A stretch of 59,222 nucleotides of DNA from Halocafeteria seosinensis (taxonomy: Eukaryota > Sar > Bigyra > Bicosoecida), in contig LVLI01000720.1 in the NCBI GenBank assembly GCA_001687465.1, positions 1 to 59,222 on the forward strand, written 5' to 3'. This document shows positions 10,801 through 24,429 of the stretch, in pieces; the stretch's first letter is position 1, and each line of letters begins with the position of its first letter. The position numbers and the translations under genes were made by a program. Under the pieces are notes generated by a model. The model saw only the letters and a list, made by a program, of their open reading frames with translations. It was not told where the DNA came from and ran no database searches.

Positions 10801-13800
10801 GAAAGGTGATAGACTCAGGTCTTTCTGGTCCAAACATGGTTATGGATGTCATTGACCTGCTGTGGAAGTATGTCGACAAGATTTTAGCTAATCCTTACGA
10901 CTGGAAACGTTGGAAGATTCCCGAAGCGAATCCCATCTTGAAGGAACGCTTAACAGTCCTGGGTCAAGACGTTTGCGAAAAATGTTTGAACAGTATAGGA
11001 TATTTTTCGCAAATTACTGATGATAGTTTGGGGCAGGTATGCTTCATCTTGAGAGGCACCTCGCTTGAAAGGGATACTGGGAACCAAAGTGAATTTCAGT
11101 TTCCCCGTGTGTCGGAAGAAACCCTACAGCTCCTGTGGCGTAGGAAAGTATCTTTAACAAAAGAGAAAGCTCGTATACGAGGCATTCTTCAGGGAAAATC
11201 TGTCGACATGGAGGTAGCTGGTTCCATCCCTCCCGTTCACGAAGAAGGAACACCTCGGCAGAGTAGTGAAGATAAACGGCCTGTGCAAAAACCCAAATCC
11301 AAAAGTGGACGCGAGGAAAAGGTGCGTTCACGAACACGGAAAGCCCATGAAAGGGAGAGTTCCCCTGCACCGGGCACGTCTGCTCCCGAGAGAAAAACGG
11401 ATCCCGCTACGTTAATGTTTGTGGCTCTAAATCGTATTTCTTTGGCTTCCTCCTTCCTTGGTAACTTGTTTGACCGTAAACAACCCCCGGCAGATGACGG
11501 CACATCTTTCGCCGGTCATGCGCAAAGTGTAGGTGAGGCTTTCAAGGGTGCTTCGAAGAGCAAGATCTCCAATTTCTTTAACACCATTCTCTGCAAACAA
11601 GCTAGCATGATGAAGACAGCGTTTGAGCGCAGGGCGGGTGTATCGAAAGCGCTTGATGGCACTCAGCTATCGCTTATTCTCAGAGACAGTGGTTTTTTCA
11701 ACGATCCTGCAGCTGTGCAGTTTTGGAAAACACGATTGGATGCCGACAACGATGGGCAAGTTTCGCTCTACGACTTCGTCGCATCCAACTATCGCGCATT
11801 TGTGTATCCTTTGTCCCCGGAACTGTCTAGTTTGGAAAGTGAGGCGGAGTTGTACCGACAAATGATCGGGGCGTTAAATGAGGGTGTGTCGGCGTTTGAT
11901 ATTGGCATTGTATCTGCGGCTGGAGTTGCCCGTTTGTTGATGCATCCGGTTAGTTATAGTCGTTTACTGAATGCTGTCGCGGACGCCATAGAAGACATTG
12001 CCGATTCGCCAAGAGACAAACAAAAATGGACAGTTCGGATAAGGGACACCAATACTCAAGCAGCTCGTAGATCCGCCTTAGAGAAAGTGGGGAGAATGGA
12101 AGAAATGATAACGCAATTAAGGAATCCCTCAATTGGTTTAATTTTACGCGCCTGCGGTTTTCTTCCGGAGGGCGTTGACAGCCCCTCTGTCTCCTTATGG
12201 GGTACTCAATGCCAGCAGTGGGTCGTACTGCCAACGTCGGTTATAGATCACTTGAAGCATGCTGCACAGTTGCTTCGTGCACGTAGTATGATAACTCTTT
12301 TACCGGAAACTCCCGACACTGCCTCCGTAGTCGCCGCGGTCCTTTATCTGCGTTACGCGTACTCGATAGCCGACGGCGAAACCACGCGACCTTCAGGCTT
12401 TACTGAGGCATGGAAGAATGCTATTCAATCGTTTTTAAAGTGTTTGGAAAACATCTGCGAGAGTCCAACGGAGCCATTATACCGCCGAATCAACTTGCGC
12501 AATGAGAACTTTCAAAGGAAATTAAGAAGTCTTCCGGGGCCATTGCACCACAGCGTGTGGCCGTACGACCGACCTACAACCGTCGTTAGCAAGCACTCAG
12601 GAGCCGGTGAAGAAGCACCTGTTTCAAATTGGCCCGGATCACTGTTGTTCACCTCGGTGGGCTTTGTTGAAGCAGATAGTAGTACGCTTATTCTGCCCCA
12701 TACCGCAGATCTTCGCGTTTTGGAATCCAGGAAGCTTGAGCTACAACTTTGTCAATACCTTCTAGAGGAACGCTCGGCATCGAAGAAGGAGAGTTCAGTA
12801 TCCGCAGCTAAAACACTCTCCACCGAAATTGCCACTCAAGCGGAAGGGGCAGAAGCTGTTACACTGTCTGAGCGGGTAACGAGTCAACAGCAACTGCTGC
12901 AGCTACTAGCTGAGAAGGACAAAAAGTCGAAAGAGCAATATGAGACTATACGGTCGTTACAGCAGGATGTCAATAGTTTGCGGGAAAGGCTCGACAGAAA
13001 GTTGCCAAGCAGCTACGAAACACTGGTCTTGGAGTCAGAACCACGAAGGAAGCATCATATTAGACGCTTGATGGCCGCAGCTGGTTACGAAACTTCTAAG
13101 AGTGATGAGAGTCCATCTCCATCATCTGGGAAAGGCGCGTCCTTAGAGAGCAGTCCGCAAGGTGGAGATCCGCAGCTGGTCGTAGAAGGACTAACGGGAG
13201 CTCGATTCGTGACACTCTCTACACTGCATTTCACCCCAGGCAAACAAAAAAATGGTAGCAAGGGACGGGGCCAAAAGAAAAAGACAAAAGTCGAGGTGTC
13301 AGAGGATGTACCTCGTAAGATTGAGGCTGGTGTATGCATCACGTTTACTCATCCTGAGAGTAGCGGGATAAAAGAAACTGTGTTTGTTGTTAGTGCCACT
13401 GAGTCAACGTATACTATTGCGTTGGAGAAGCCACTTAGCGTAGACTTCCCAGTTGGCACGAGAGTTACTCCCCTTGCTATCGGCGATGATGACAAAAGAA
13501 CATTTGAAAAGCGTTATATTACCGCTGGCATGAACTCGCTCATACAGTCTACAATTAGCAAAGCAGTTACTACTTCGGCAGCCAAGCAAAGCAGGGGAAA
13601 TGACCCAAGGAAACGCGGAGGCTACCATTCAACGATTTGCTCTTCTTCAAGACTAGCCTCGGTTTCTTGGTCTCTGGAGGAAGAGTCGTTGCCCTCCGCT
13701 TCGATGTCCACTACGGGGGAACTTACTGTATGTGGAAAGGTAAAGGCTATAGAAGTGCAATCAATGGAGGGCGCGTTACACCGCAATGTAATTGGTCTTC

Positions 13801-16800
13801 CTTTTTTCTTGGAAGTCTTTGAGAGCCTTAATGAAGATCTCAACGAATCTTTGGGATGGGACACACTGTTCTCGAGAATGGAAGCTGCTGCACGAAATAA
13901 TAGGGGCAGCCGCGTGATCAACTTAATGAGGTTTGCTGTCGAGGAGGATATACCTCTTCTCGGGTGCTACACTCATACGTTTGCAACAGTATATAGGCAA
14001 CTACTTGAGAGTCGGAGAAGCGAAAGCTCGGCAGCTTCAGGCATTAGACAATGGTTTGAGAACCACCCGAGGGCTACTCCAGTTACCCTTGCCGCCCAAT
14101 TTCGCTGCAATCACTGTCTAGACGATTTGCTCAGTACCGACGAATGCGGAGCTGTTCAGAAGGTCCCAGGGATCTGTGACGAAACCGCCGAATTTTACGA
14201 ACACAACATCACCATGGAAGAGCTTCAGAAGGTTCTTCCTGGCTGCGACAGTATTGGTCTGGCATTTGTAACGGAGGCCTCAATAGAGGTCGAGCTTCTG
14301 GTTATGGAAGTGCATCCCGTGTCTGAGCCCAGGTGGCTGGCATTCAATCCGCAAATTGGTTTAATGTTCCCGACAGATATATGTTGGCAAGCTCTCCGCA
14401 TTTTCATTACTTGGCTCGATGGTGGATCCAGCGGCAGTATTGAGAGGCTCAGAAAAGATTGGTGTAGCGAGGATGAGGCCTTCATCGACTCGCATGCATC
14501 TGAAAACTGCCCGTTGGCGTTTTTGTTAATCGTGCTAAGACGCCTGCTTTTTGAACGTCTTTCCACTCCTCCTCTGTGTAAAGCCCTCCGAGCTGGTCTT
14601 CGCCCCGGTGTTTACACTGGTCTTCGCTTTTTGCTCAGTATTTTTAAAGAGAGTGTCGCACGGGAAGAACCTCACCGCGGAGTGGAACGAAAGACTATGT
14701 TAGATTCAATGCAGGGCTCAACTGTAGGCAGAGCCATGCTCGAGTTACAAGGGGGGGCCCTATTTGATAGCATTAGGTCCCATGCAGGAAGCTATGTGGA
14801 GTGGGAACTTGTGACCTCGTACTATTTGTCGACAGCTTTTAGCCCCGGTATTTGTCGAGTTGCGTTCGAGTCCTCCGCGGCCACCTGTCTGGCGGGAAGG
14901 TTGTTGCCTTCCCTCATTCGTGTACCGGCAGGTGCGACTCACGCAGTATTCGATATACCTCAGGGTAAGCTGGTAGTTCAAGTGGATGCCTGGGGTAACG
15001 TAGTCGCATTTCAGCAATCAACTTGGAGTGTATGTTGGAGACAGCGGTTACATGGCTACGACGAGTCGGAGTACTATATCTGTTGCGGTTCGCCTGAGTC
15101 CAGAGTGGATAGCGTCCAACTAAACCCCTTAGTTGTCATCGGTCAGAGGAATGAACCGCACAACGTATGGGTTCTCAACAGCTTCACGGGCAAGGTTTTG
15201 TACCAGAAAAAAATTGCCTCGGAAGACGGACAGGTCCAAGAAGTACACCAGAGCTGCCTTCGTTTCAACAATTGCCTATTTGCGGAAGCTGGCCATGTCC
15301 TGTTGGCTCATGATAGGCAGAACAAAATACTAGTTAAGTATGATCTACTTTCTGGTAGAGTCACTTGCCGTGCGTTACCTCATATAGTGAAATTTGCATA
15401 CATTCACGATGTGGATCTAGTCATTTATAGTCTGGACCGAAGGGTCGGAGTCTTCCGCTTCCAAGATGGTCGTGGAAATGAAGAGGATGAGATCTTACAT
15501 ACGGCAGACTCAGAGATAGTTGATATTTGTGTGGAGTATATAGGTTCAAGTCTCGTGGTGTGTATAGCAACGGACCGATCCGTAATTATTATGAGGGTTG
15601 TTGCTGGGGGGAATGGAGAACAATTGAGCTTTGAAGTGTTGAGAAATATCTCAACGCGCGTGAGGGTGCGGCAGATAAAATTGTCTGTCCATAGAAACTT
15701 CAAAAAACTAAGTGATGGTGATGCATTTCGCAAAGAGTTAGTGGAAACAAGGTCGAGGCTCAGGGCATTTTTGGGAGAATCAGGCTTACGTGCCCCTTCC
15801 GCTAAGACTGCTTACGTCGGCTTTGTGTTCCACTTTTGCGATGACAGCATTCGAACTGTAGACTTTGCTAGTCTTCGCAAGGACCAACTTGATTTTGCTG
15901 AAGTTGCTATCGCCCCTGCCATTGCTCAGCTACAGTTTGGGAGTGTCACCGATGTACTGTCACAACTTCTGGTAGACTATCCAGGGGTCGTATCGGCTGA
16001 AACCGTCAATGAGTTACTGAATATGTGCTGTTTGAATTCCCATTGCATGAGGGTGCTATTTACCTTGACATGGGATGTACCTGTTTCCATGCTCGATCGA
16101 CATTTTGCTGAGTCCATCAGTGTGCGTCTCTCGGGGAGCAGCTATAAGGAGTTAAAGCACGCTATTTCTATGGAACCTATCTGGTTGAGCCGCTATCTCG
16201 CTAAAGTGATCAACAATATGGTAGACGCAGAAGAGCGACAGGAGAAGTGCTGCTTTGTTGAATCACTTTTTCAACAAGCTAGTGACTGTACTTGCAGTTC
16301 TTCTGACAGCAAATCTTCGCTAAGTACACATGGTCATCATCTTTCTGTCCCGTCACGGAAAAGAGAGGAATCTTTCGCTGTAGTCACCGCTGTAGGAGCG
16401 GAAGGGCTAGAGTGCTTCCTGGTGGGACTGTACGAGTGTATACGGCCTATGTTGACATCTGAAACGGAACTTTGTGCATCTTCATCATCGACAAAACGAA
16501 GGTTTGACAGGGAGATGCTGATCTTTGCAAACCGAAAACGAAGAGAGTTTTCTGTTCTTAATGGCTCTCTACGGAATACTGCCACAGCATTGGGGAGTGC
16601 AACGTCGACTCAGTTCACCAGTTTGTACGCGATCCTGTTCTGGTCTACGCCAAAACTCAATCTTTCACCTGTACTGAGTGCTGTTGAAAACGATGAAAAC
16701 GCATCGTCCGCTGCTCGTTCAATTTTATCCTCATATGGGGTAAACGCCCGTTTAGAACCGAGAAAGGGTGCCTCGACTTCGATGGATTGCGGGAGCTCTC

Positions 16801-19800
16801 TCTGGGACATATTCTGGCTATGTCTCCGTGGAAATAGTGCAGAGGGGCTATTACGAATACCGCCCACTACCCAGGGCCAAATCGATGCGATGGTACCTTC
16901 AGAGACTCTTAATGTACACGGTGTTCACATTGATTACCAGGAGTTGCAGAGAGTGCGATACTTGCTCTCGTTAAGCAACCCCTCCGGTCAGGCCATTGAT
17001 ACTATCAAAAGGTCTAGCAGAGTAATGTCTTGCATTCAGTTGCAGCATAAAGGGCGTCGTTTGGTGCTGAATCCTCTGTACGCCTATTGTGTACAGCGAA
17101 CCGTCCTAGGGTCTCAAGACGGTTTCAATGAGTCGAATGATGCTGATGAAACGACCGGAATTGTTCACTTTGAAACTAAAGTTCTCGATCATATTCGGAA
17201 ACTCAGGAAATTGTTGGTGTCTCCAAAAGAGACTACTCAAGGGATAGTCGATGAGGCTATTCCTCTCGCCTTACAGAGTTTTGATGCGATTTACCGGTGC
17301 ATTTCTGTGGCTTTATTTGGTAGCAACCGCGACGCAATTAACTCTGATGAAGCCTGGGTTGTGGAGCTCCATGAAGCTTCGGCGGATATTGTTGAGGGAA
17401 TCCTGCAACGTCTCATGGATAATATGGCACTGGAAACTCTTGCATGTGTGTTTGTTCGGTTTGTAGCACACGACAGAGTTGGACAGGACAAACCAGTGTC
17501 GATAGCGAATACATACTTGAGAATTACCAGTCTACCTGCTGATCTGCTCTCTAATCCCACGGACAGCTTCGATAAATTGTCGATTCGTCTCAGACGACAA
17601 CTCATAGAGTCGTTTATATCGAGCAACTTGGTGATCTTGGGTAGTCAGCACCCCTCATTTTCCTGCGAGACTGGATGGGATACCGGAGTCGCTTTGTTGA
17701 ATATTCACCAATCGGCGCCCACAGACGCACTTGTAGAGTTGCTCCAACTCCTTCCTGTTTCCCGGGAAGAGGGTGAGGCGCTCTCAGACGCGCTATTTGA
17801 AATGAAGGATTCCAGTCTCATTGTGGAGGATATACTGTTCCCCTTCGCACCGTCTTCGAACTCCACGCACATCCCGACCAGTGGTACTTTTGTTCTTCAG
17901 GCCAGGGAATGGCTCAATGATCGCTTAAGCCAAGTTTACTTAAAGGAAAGCATTGCAGTAAAGGAGGCGTCTTTCAAGGTTCGCATCACATGGACCGGCG
18001 ATTCCGCGGTGGCACTGCGTTCTACTCGCTTCCGAAGTGGAGAAGATGCGCTGGAGTATCTGTGCCGAATATCCTGGAATCTATTAAACGTCACAAAAAA
18101 ACTTTCTACGGAGGAAGCAGCCAGTGCCAAACACGTCAGCTTGGCGGGACAGTTAACCGCTTTGGTGGAAGACAGCGATACGTGCTCCGTTTTGCTGTCA
18201 ACGCTTGCGGTCGGCGAACGCGCCGTCCGTGCCTCCTCCGCCTCGGCCTTGCAGCGACTAGTAACGAGTTTTAGGAATATCATGTCTGTAACTCGATTTT
18301 TGGGTGAATCGGCACATAGTGTTCACGAGCGCACCGAACGACTGCTGGGGCTTCTCGGAGAGGTAGGCTCGTTGTCATCTGTGTGTAGCCGCATCCGCGT
18401 TGCCGTAAGAAACCAGAAAAGTAGCAACATGAATCGTGTTTCTAAGTCTGGTTCCGGAGAAAAGAATCGACAGAAAGAGTTTGACACGAAGGAATGCTTG
18501 GTGGATGTTTCCGACATTCTTGTCTCTGTGTTAAAGAGTGGATACTGCCGTTGTTCTGGTCTGCGACTGCTTGGAATCTCGAGTTTGTTTCACCATGTAC
18601 TATCTTCCCCCGAATTTCCTACCTCTGGTGTTGAAATGTTCACGGGTTTCATTTCTTGGCTACAGAACAATTCTCATCTTGATGACATGTACTCCCACTT
18701 TAGCTCCAACCGTGATATTGTTCAGTGGGCAAAGCAAGCTCGGATGCGTCTGTCGCGAAAGGAAATGATAACTGAAGGAGAAGGAGTTACCGTTTCTGCT
18801 ACATTCCTGAACATGCTGAATGAGAGTGGAATGTCGCAGGTGTTACGACTGGTTATCCCTCGAATTGAAAATATCCATTGTGATTCAGCCAAATATGTCG
18901 TTCTTGTGTCAGACCCTGAGGAAGCGGAATCCTCTTCCGAAGAAGTTCAATTAAATGGTAGAGCATGGAACTCGATGCTGGATTCCAGTGCTACTGGGTT
19001 GGATCTCGGAAGCTCCCTTGACGAAGTATTACCCACTGTGCACCACATATGTGAAGTATGGAGAGTGTGGCTTCCTTCGGAACTGGTGGATATCGTGGAA
19101 GACGCCTCTCGGAAGTTCAAGCTTCGCCTTGTCAACGAGCAGTTCTCCATAGGTTACAAGGACGCTCATAAGCAGACTGTGAGCCGATGTCTTCGTACGA
19201 TCGGTCTGTGCTGGTGGACGGTACTCCTTGCTACAAAGATGGCGATGAATACTCCGCCGGGAACATCGCTGAACGTTTCATGTTTGACCGTGCTCCATAC
19301 ATGGGTTTCTTTTCTTCAGCGAATGGTTCAACAATCGATAAATCACGCTGTGCTGCTCTTGGTTCTACCCCTGTTAACGCATGGAGAGTTAGTCGTTTCC
19401 TCTTCAGATGAAATTGCGCATGATGATGAAACTTCTTCGGAGTATCTGCTAACTCTGACTCCGCGTAACAAGTTCTCTCCGTGGATAACACTGTTATCTA
19501 GTGTCCTCGTTTGCAGAGTAGAGGGGAATCCCTCCGGCGCCTCGCTGCTCATGGAGAGCCAGGCAACTATCTGTCGAATATTTTCTACTCTTGTTTCTTA
19601 TACTACAGCCAGCATCACGTCCAATTCAGCTACTCAAGATATGGAGCATCCTTCGGTATTGACGCAACTTTTAGTAAACGAAGCAACACTTTCAGGGTTA
19701 AGGGTTTCTGATGTTACGTGCCAGTATCTATGGACGGCTGATGAGGTCAGTGATGCGGCTCGTGGTGCCAACCCGGACACCCTTGTGTCGACAATGTTAC

Positions 19801-21623
19801 CTGAAATAACTAACGCTAGAATGCAACTTTTACGGGAGGTTGCTGGGCTTGCTGCAAGCTTTAACTCTAACTTCGGTTCTGAAAATGCTGTGTGGGAGCG
19901 CTGCAAGTACCTCATTCGCACGTTTTTGACGGATGCGTATTCTGAGAATACGGTACGAGCGTTCGTCATGAAGCTCAGCTCTATAGACATGCTTACGACA
20001 GCTTTCTCTTTAACTCCGAGCAACTTCTTCCCGTTCTCCAAAAAGTATCAAGTTCGATTGGACGCTCTGACATCCCTATGGACTCTAACCAAGCCCTTTT
20101 TACATCAATATGTGGATAACACACTCTTTCCTATTCTTATGGGCTCGCTGAATCGATGTTTTTCGAACGAAAACACTATATCCAAGGAGCGCTTCTTAGT
20201 TTGGAAGTACTCTGATAAACAGCTGCATCTCTCCTCAATCGTTGTCCTTAACCTTGTAATGAACGTTGCTGATGATGCACAATTGGCGGAATTGTCAGGC
20301 TATGGGGTAAGCACATCTTTCAATCTCTTTGCGTATAACAGCAATGGGTCCGACGCATTGAGACACTGGAAACGTTGGCTGAGCGACGCACAAAAGAAGC
20401 GCCCCAGAAGATTCGACACCGCGCCAGACGATGAGAGTATCATTAGCACCCAGCGACAGTCTCAAAGACCGCCTCCATCTCTATCGACCCGAGTCCAAGG
20501 CTCTCACTCCTCCCGTTTCGTCGAGATAACTATTGAGTCGGAAGTTGGCTTGGATCTTCCTGACAGTTTCATTTCCTCCATTTTGCAACTGGCTGGTGAT
20601 AGTGAGGCGAAAGCATCGGACATCCGACAGCGAGTAGAATCGAACCACAAGTGTTATTTGCAAATCCCTCCTCTGACGGCGATCAAGTTGCACCGACGCT
20701 TTCGTGACGGCCAAAGCGAGGTGTTCTCCTTTTTAAGACATCTTGATGTTCACAGGGTATTCTTCAGTGGGTTTGCCGAAGGTGAATTCGATATTGCAGC
20801 GGCGACGACCGATAACGGAATTAAAGAGGAGACTGCTCCTTCTACAGATGAATCGCGCCGCGAGGTACTGCCATATTCTCCTCCCTCTCGGAGAGGACTG
20901 AACGGAGTGGAACGTAGTTCCCTGGAGAGTGTTGATGAAGTGATGGAGAGACTTGGTGATAATATAACCTCGGTAAAAGATGCCTTTGATAGGTTGTCCG
21001 CAAATGGAACTACGGTTGCTACCCAACGCGCCAGTGAAGCTTTGGATGATTTTGGGATCCCTGCTCGTGTGTCAATGAAGCACATGAGGGAAATGACGTT
21101 ACCTACAGACCTCTCTTTCCACCACTTTCTTCTTCTTGCTGGGAAGTGTCTGGACACAGTCCACGGGTATGACCGTAAGGTTACCCCAGCTGCTCCGTCA
21201 AGTAATGCAAAGTCCGAAATGGAAACGGTGTCCGCACATGCTCTGAAAGACATGGCAAGATCCGTTCGTGCATTTCAGGACTCCCACAGCAAGCGGCTCA
21301 AAGACGCGGTGGCCGAGACACTGTCCGAATCGAAGCTAGAGAGCTCGAATGGCCGTCGAATGGAGGTAAAATTCCACGAAGTAATGGAAGTGCTTCAAAA
21401 TGTTGATGACAATTCCCTTGGAGAAGAGAAATGCCGTGAGCATGTGCGACAGTGCTACCGCTATTTTGGTCGCCTTATGTCGGAAACCTTGGATGTAGAT
21501 GAATTGAAGTTCTGCGTAAGCGCTTGGCTTCTGTTGCAAGAAAGACAACTCTCTCAGGAAACCCACGTTTCGAAGCAGGGCATGTCGTTGAGTAAAGAGA
21601 ATGATGATGAATTGAAAGAGTGA
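7820..21623 (+). CDS. Giant C2/EF-hand/PUB-like protein, about 4,546 aa
   Basis: Three exons: 7820-8270, 8357-8600, 8678-21623. The second splice is strong (GTGAGT...TTCCAG, frame kept). The first donor is less certain: GTGTTG at 8271 keeps the frame, the stronger GTACGT at 8267 does not. The family is not recognised. Visible parts, in order: an acidic Ser-rich start; a C2-like beta-sandwich over about residues 120-320; degenerate EF-hand-like helical pairs to about 800; PUB-like domains near 815-920, 955-1060, 1325-1440 and 1480-1600; a canonical Ca2+ loop DADNDGQVSLYD near 1252; a short coiled coil near 1630-1675; a beta-propeller-like stretch near 2310-2640; then a long helical region; and an EF-like C-terminus near 4466-4520. 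No membrane segment or enzyme motif was seen. It looks like a calcium-responsive scaffold. PUB domains bind p97/VCP in known proteins, so a p97 link is an inference. Confidence 0.82.
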
Positions 21624-22073
21624 ACCGGTTGAAATTATGAAATGCTTAGAGTAGAAGCTGTCTCCGGCGGACTGTGGCACTTAGCTTCTTTAATTCCCGA
21701 AAGCCGCATAAAGTGTAGAGGTAATGGTCGGTATCTCGTGGTGCAGCATTTTGTTTGGTAAAGGCGCACATCATTATACGAAAATATGAACAAACTTCAG
21801 AGGAAAGTAACCACTGGATAATACTGGTCCGGGGTAAGGCGCCTGAAGAGTCAGAGCAGGCTCAGCACCTCTGAACTCGACAAGTTGTAGACTGCAAGCA
21901 ACCCTACATTCTTTCCTTCGAGTTTTGCAGCTCATTTTTACATCATCACCTTGTTCGTGTTGTGTCGTGTAATTGTTGATGGTCATTATTTGTTCGCGCG
22001 TGCATACAATACATAAATGCATGTATTTTTTTGAACGAGCGCAATTACCATGTTGAATAGGTGAACTGAGCTC
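21624..22073. other. Intergenic region
   Basis: About 450 bp between the giant gene and poly(A) polymerase. Minus-strand open frames here lack any protein-like character. I see no RNA gene or repeat. Confidence 0.5.
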
Positions 22074-24253
22074 ATGACGATGTCTTCCAGGAAACGTGGT
22101 CGATCTGATGAGGGCATTGCACACGAGACTCATGTGCATAAAGACTCCAAGCAGCAGGCCACAGTGCATGTAGATGAAGATAACTCTGATGCCACTCCGA
22201 GGGCGTCGTCATCGTCGTCCACTGTGACGAAACAAGCCTCCAATGGCAGCAAACAGGGGGGACCCAACGAGTTCCAGTTATTGACACAAGATGCCTTGGA
22301 AGCGGTCATTCGGTACGTATTCTTAAAGGCAATAGAGCAAATGAACGAACCAAACGCATGCACGCAAGTGTAGGTAGGAATTGGAGGGGTCGTTCATGCG
22401 GTATCTGGGGTGTTTGGGTGCAGAGTCGCCAATTTGGTGGAACCTCAAGACAAAACCAAGACCAGAAAATACATTGTCGAGCAGCTAAATATGATCGTTC
22501 GGATCTGCTTTGAGGCCATAATGAAAAGCGCTGGGTACTCTGAACAAGCAGCGAAAGATGCAGGAGGCTTTGTTACAACATTTGGTTCGTACAGATTAGA
22601 TGTGCATTCTCCTGATTCGGATATTGATGCGTACGTTTGTTGAATGATCTCGACTCTGTCAGCCTCTCTTTCGTGAGCAATTAGTCACGTGGATTGCGTG
22701 AATTTTAATGCAGAGTTTGCGTCGCTCCATACCAGATATCGAGAGAAAAGTGCTTCAATGCTCTGTCCAAACTCCTCCGCAATCTTTCTGAAGTGGACCA
22801 CGTTCGTGTTCTGAACAAGGCCTTCGTTCCTGTAATAAAATTCCGTATGCTTCATGTTGATGTAGATCTACTTTTTGCTCGACTGGAGTTACCGAAAGTC
22901 GGAGGTGAATCAACGCACTTAAGCGTGAATAGTCCCCTTGTTTTCCGGGCCGCCGTCCACGATTTGAAGAGTGTGCTTTCGTTAAATGGGTGCAGGGTAG
23001 CATCGGCTCTTTTGCGCATGGTGCCGAGTCGAGCGGTGTTCAGAGGGCTACTAAGATACGTTAAAGCATGGGCGAGAGCACGGGGAATTTATGGAAATGT
23101 TCTAGGGTACCTCGGAGGTATCAATTGCGCAATCATGGCAGCTAGAGTATGTCAGCTCTATCCCTCAGCCTCACAACCTGAATTGATCGTAAAGTTCTTC
23201 CAGCTGTATGCTCACTGGACTTGGCCCACTCCTGTGCTTTTGTCGAGAATTCAACAGGAGATGCCGCACGCTCCGCCCGACGAGCCCGAATTACGACAGA
23301 GATGCTCTTTACCACCACGCCCACCGTCCCCAACATTTCGAGTTTGGGACCCCCAATGTCAAGAAGAACCTATGCCACTGGTAACACCAGTCTGCCCTTC
23401 CATGAACAGTGCACATAATGTTTCTGATGATACTCTTCGGAGAATAAATAACGAAGTTCAGCGAGCTGCCCGTCTGTTGAATCGACTGAATTCAGTTCAG
23501 ACCAATTCGATGGCTGCAGGAGAGCGCGATCCCCAGTTTGAGTTTGATACTAGCTCAATGGATCTGAAGGACCCGTTGAGCAACGCTTCTCTAACGTTGC
23601 ATGCTTTTTCTTCTGTTATTCTTCCTATACCTTTTCTATTTCAATACAGGAATTTTCTCGTCGTCGAAGCTACTTCGACATCCGACTCTGAATTCCACAA
23701 GCAATGGATTGGGTATCTAGAAACGAAACTGAGACACTTCGTGGAGAGCATCTGCGTGTTAAACAAGACTGGTGAATGCCCTGTGAGGGCGTATCTGTGT
23801 ACTACCCCTCTTTTTTATTCCACCGAGCAAGAACAGGAGCCAGGAACGTTAAGTGAGTCTCAGAACCTCTATAGTTTCGAAGAAACACTCAGACTTGGTG
23901 CAAAAGAGCACTGGCCATTGCTACGACCGAGTGAAATGGATTCGGATCCGTCGTATGAGAGTGTAACGCATGTTACGAGGTATTTAGTTGGATTACATAA
24001 AGAGAAATCGAATTCAGGAGAGCAACCAGTTACTATTGACCTCAGCGAGCAGGTAAATAAGTTTACGAGCTCTTTAGCAGAGTTCACGCCTCCAGACGAT
24101 CCTGATTCATCGGCTTCTGCAACTTACGACATAGATGTAACCCACCGAGCTCAAGAAGACCTTCTAGGTGACTATCCCTTCACGAGAGCTGTTCATCTGA
24201 TGAAGAGCTCTTTATACTATGAGAAATTGAACGGCAATGGCCAACCCTCGTAG
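22074..24253 (+). CDS. PAP: Nuclear poly(A) polymerase
   Basis: Exons 22074-22312, 22424-22630 and 22714-24253 give 661 aa. Introns are 111 and 83 nt, both opening with GTACGT and keeping phase. The nucleotidyltransferase signature is unmistakable: FGSYRLDVHSPDSDIDAVCV carries the first two catalytic aspartates, and HVDVDLLFARLELP carries the third near residue 199. The AFVPVIKF strand, and the following YVKAWARARGIYGNVLGYLGG helix with its nucleotide-contacting residues, match canonical PAPs (PAPOLA/Pap1), not the TRF4 type. It adds poly(A) tails to pre-mRNA with CPSF and cleavage factors in the nucleus. The basic, Ser-rich N-terminus (KRGRSDE) may contain a nuclear signal. A Pro/Arg-rich insertion lies near residues 335-360. 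Confidence 0.93.
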
Positions 24254-24429
24254 GTGTCCCCGAGTCGTAAGGGGTTACTGGAAAAGGGATGTTAAGTAGG
24301 GCAGCGATACCCTTCTGCGTCACTTGGTAGAGACCGACGCCCGACTGTGGCTCTATGGGTGAGTGTCCCTCCCATGACATCGGGCGAGAGAAAGAGGGGG
24401 TCGGCTAGGGATGGGCTTAGCTTTGCGGT

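Noticed and set aside
21774-22169. 131-codon minus-strand open frame upstream of poly(A) polymerase
   Set aside because: It overlaps the certain poly(A) polymerase first exon and has no recognisable protein features.
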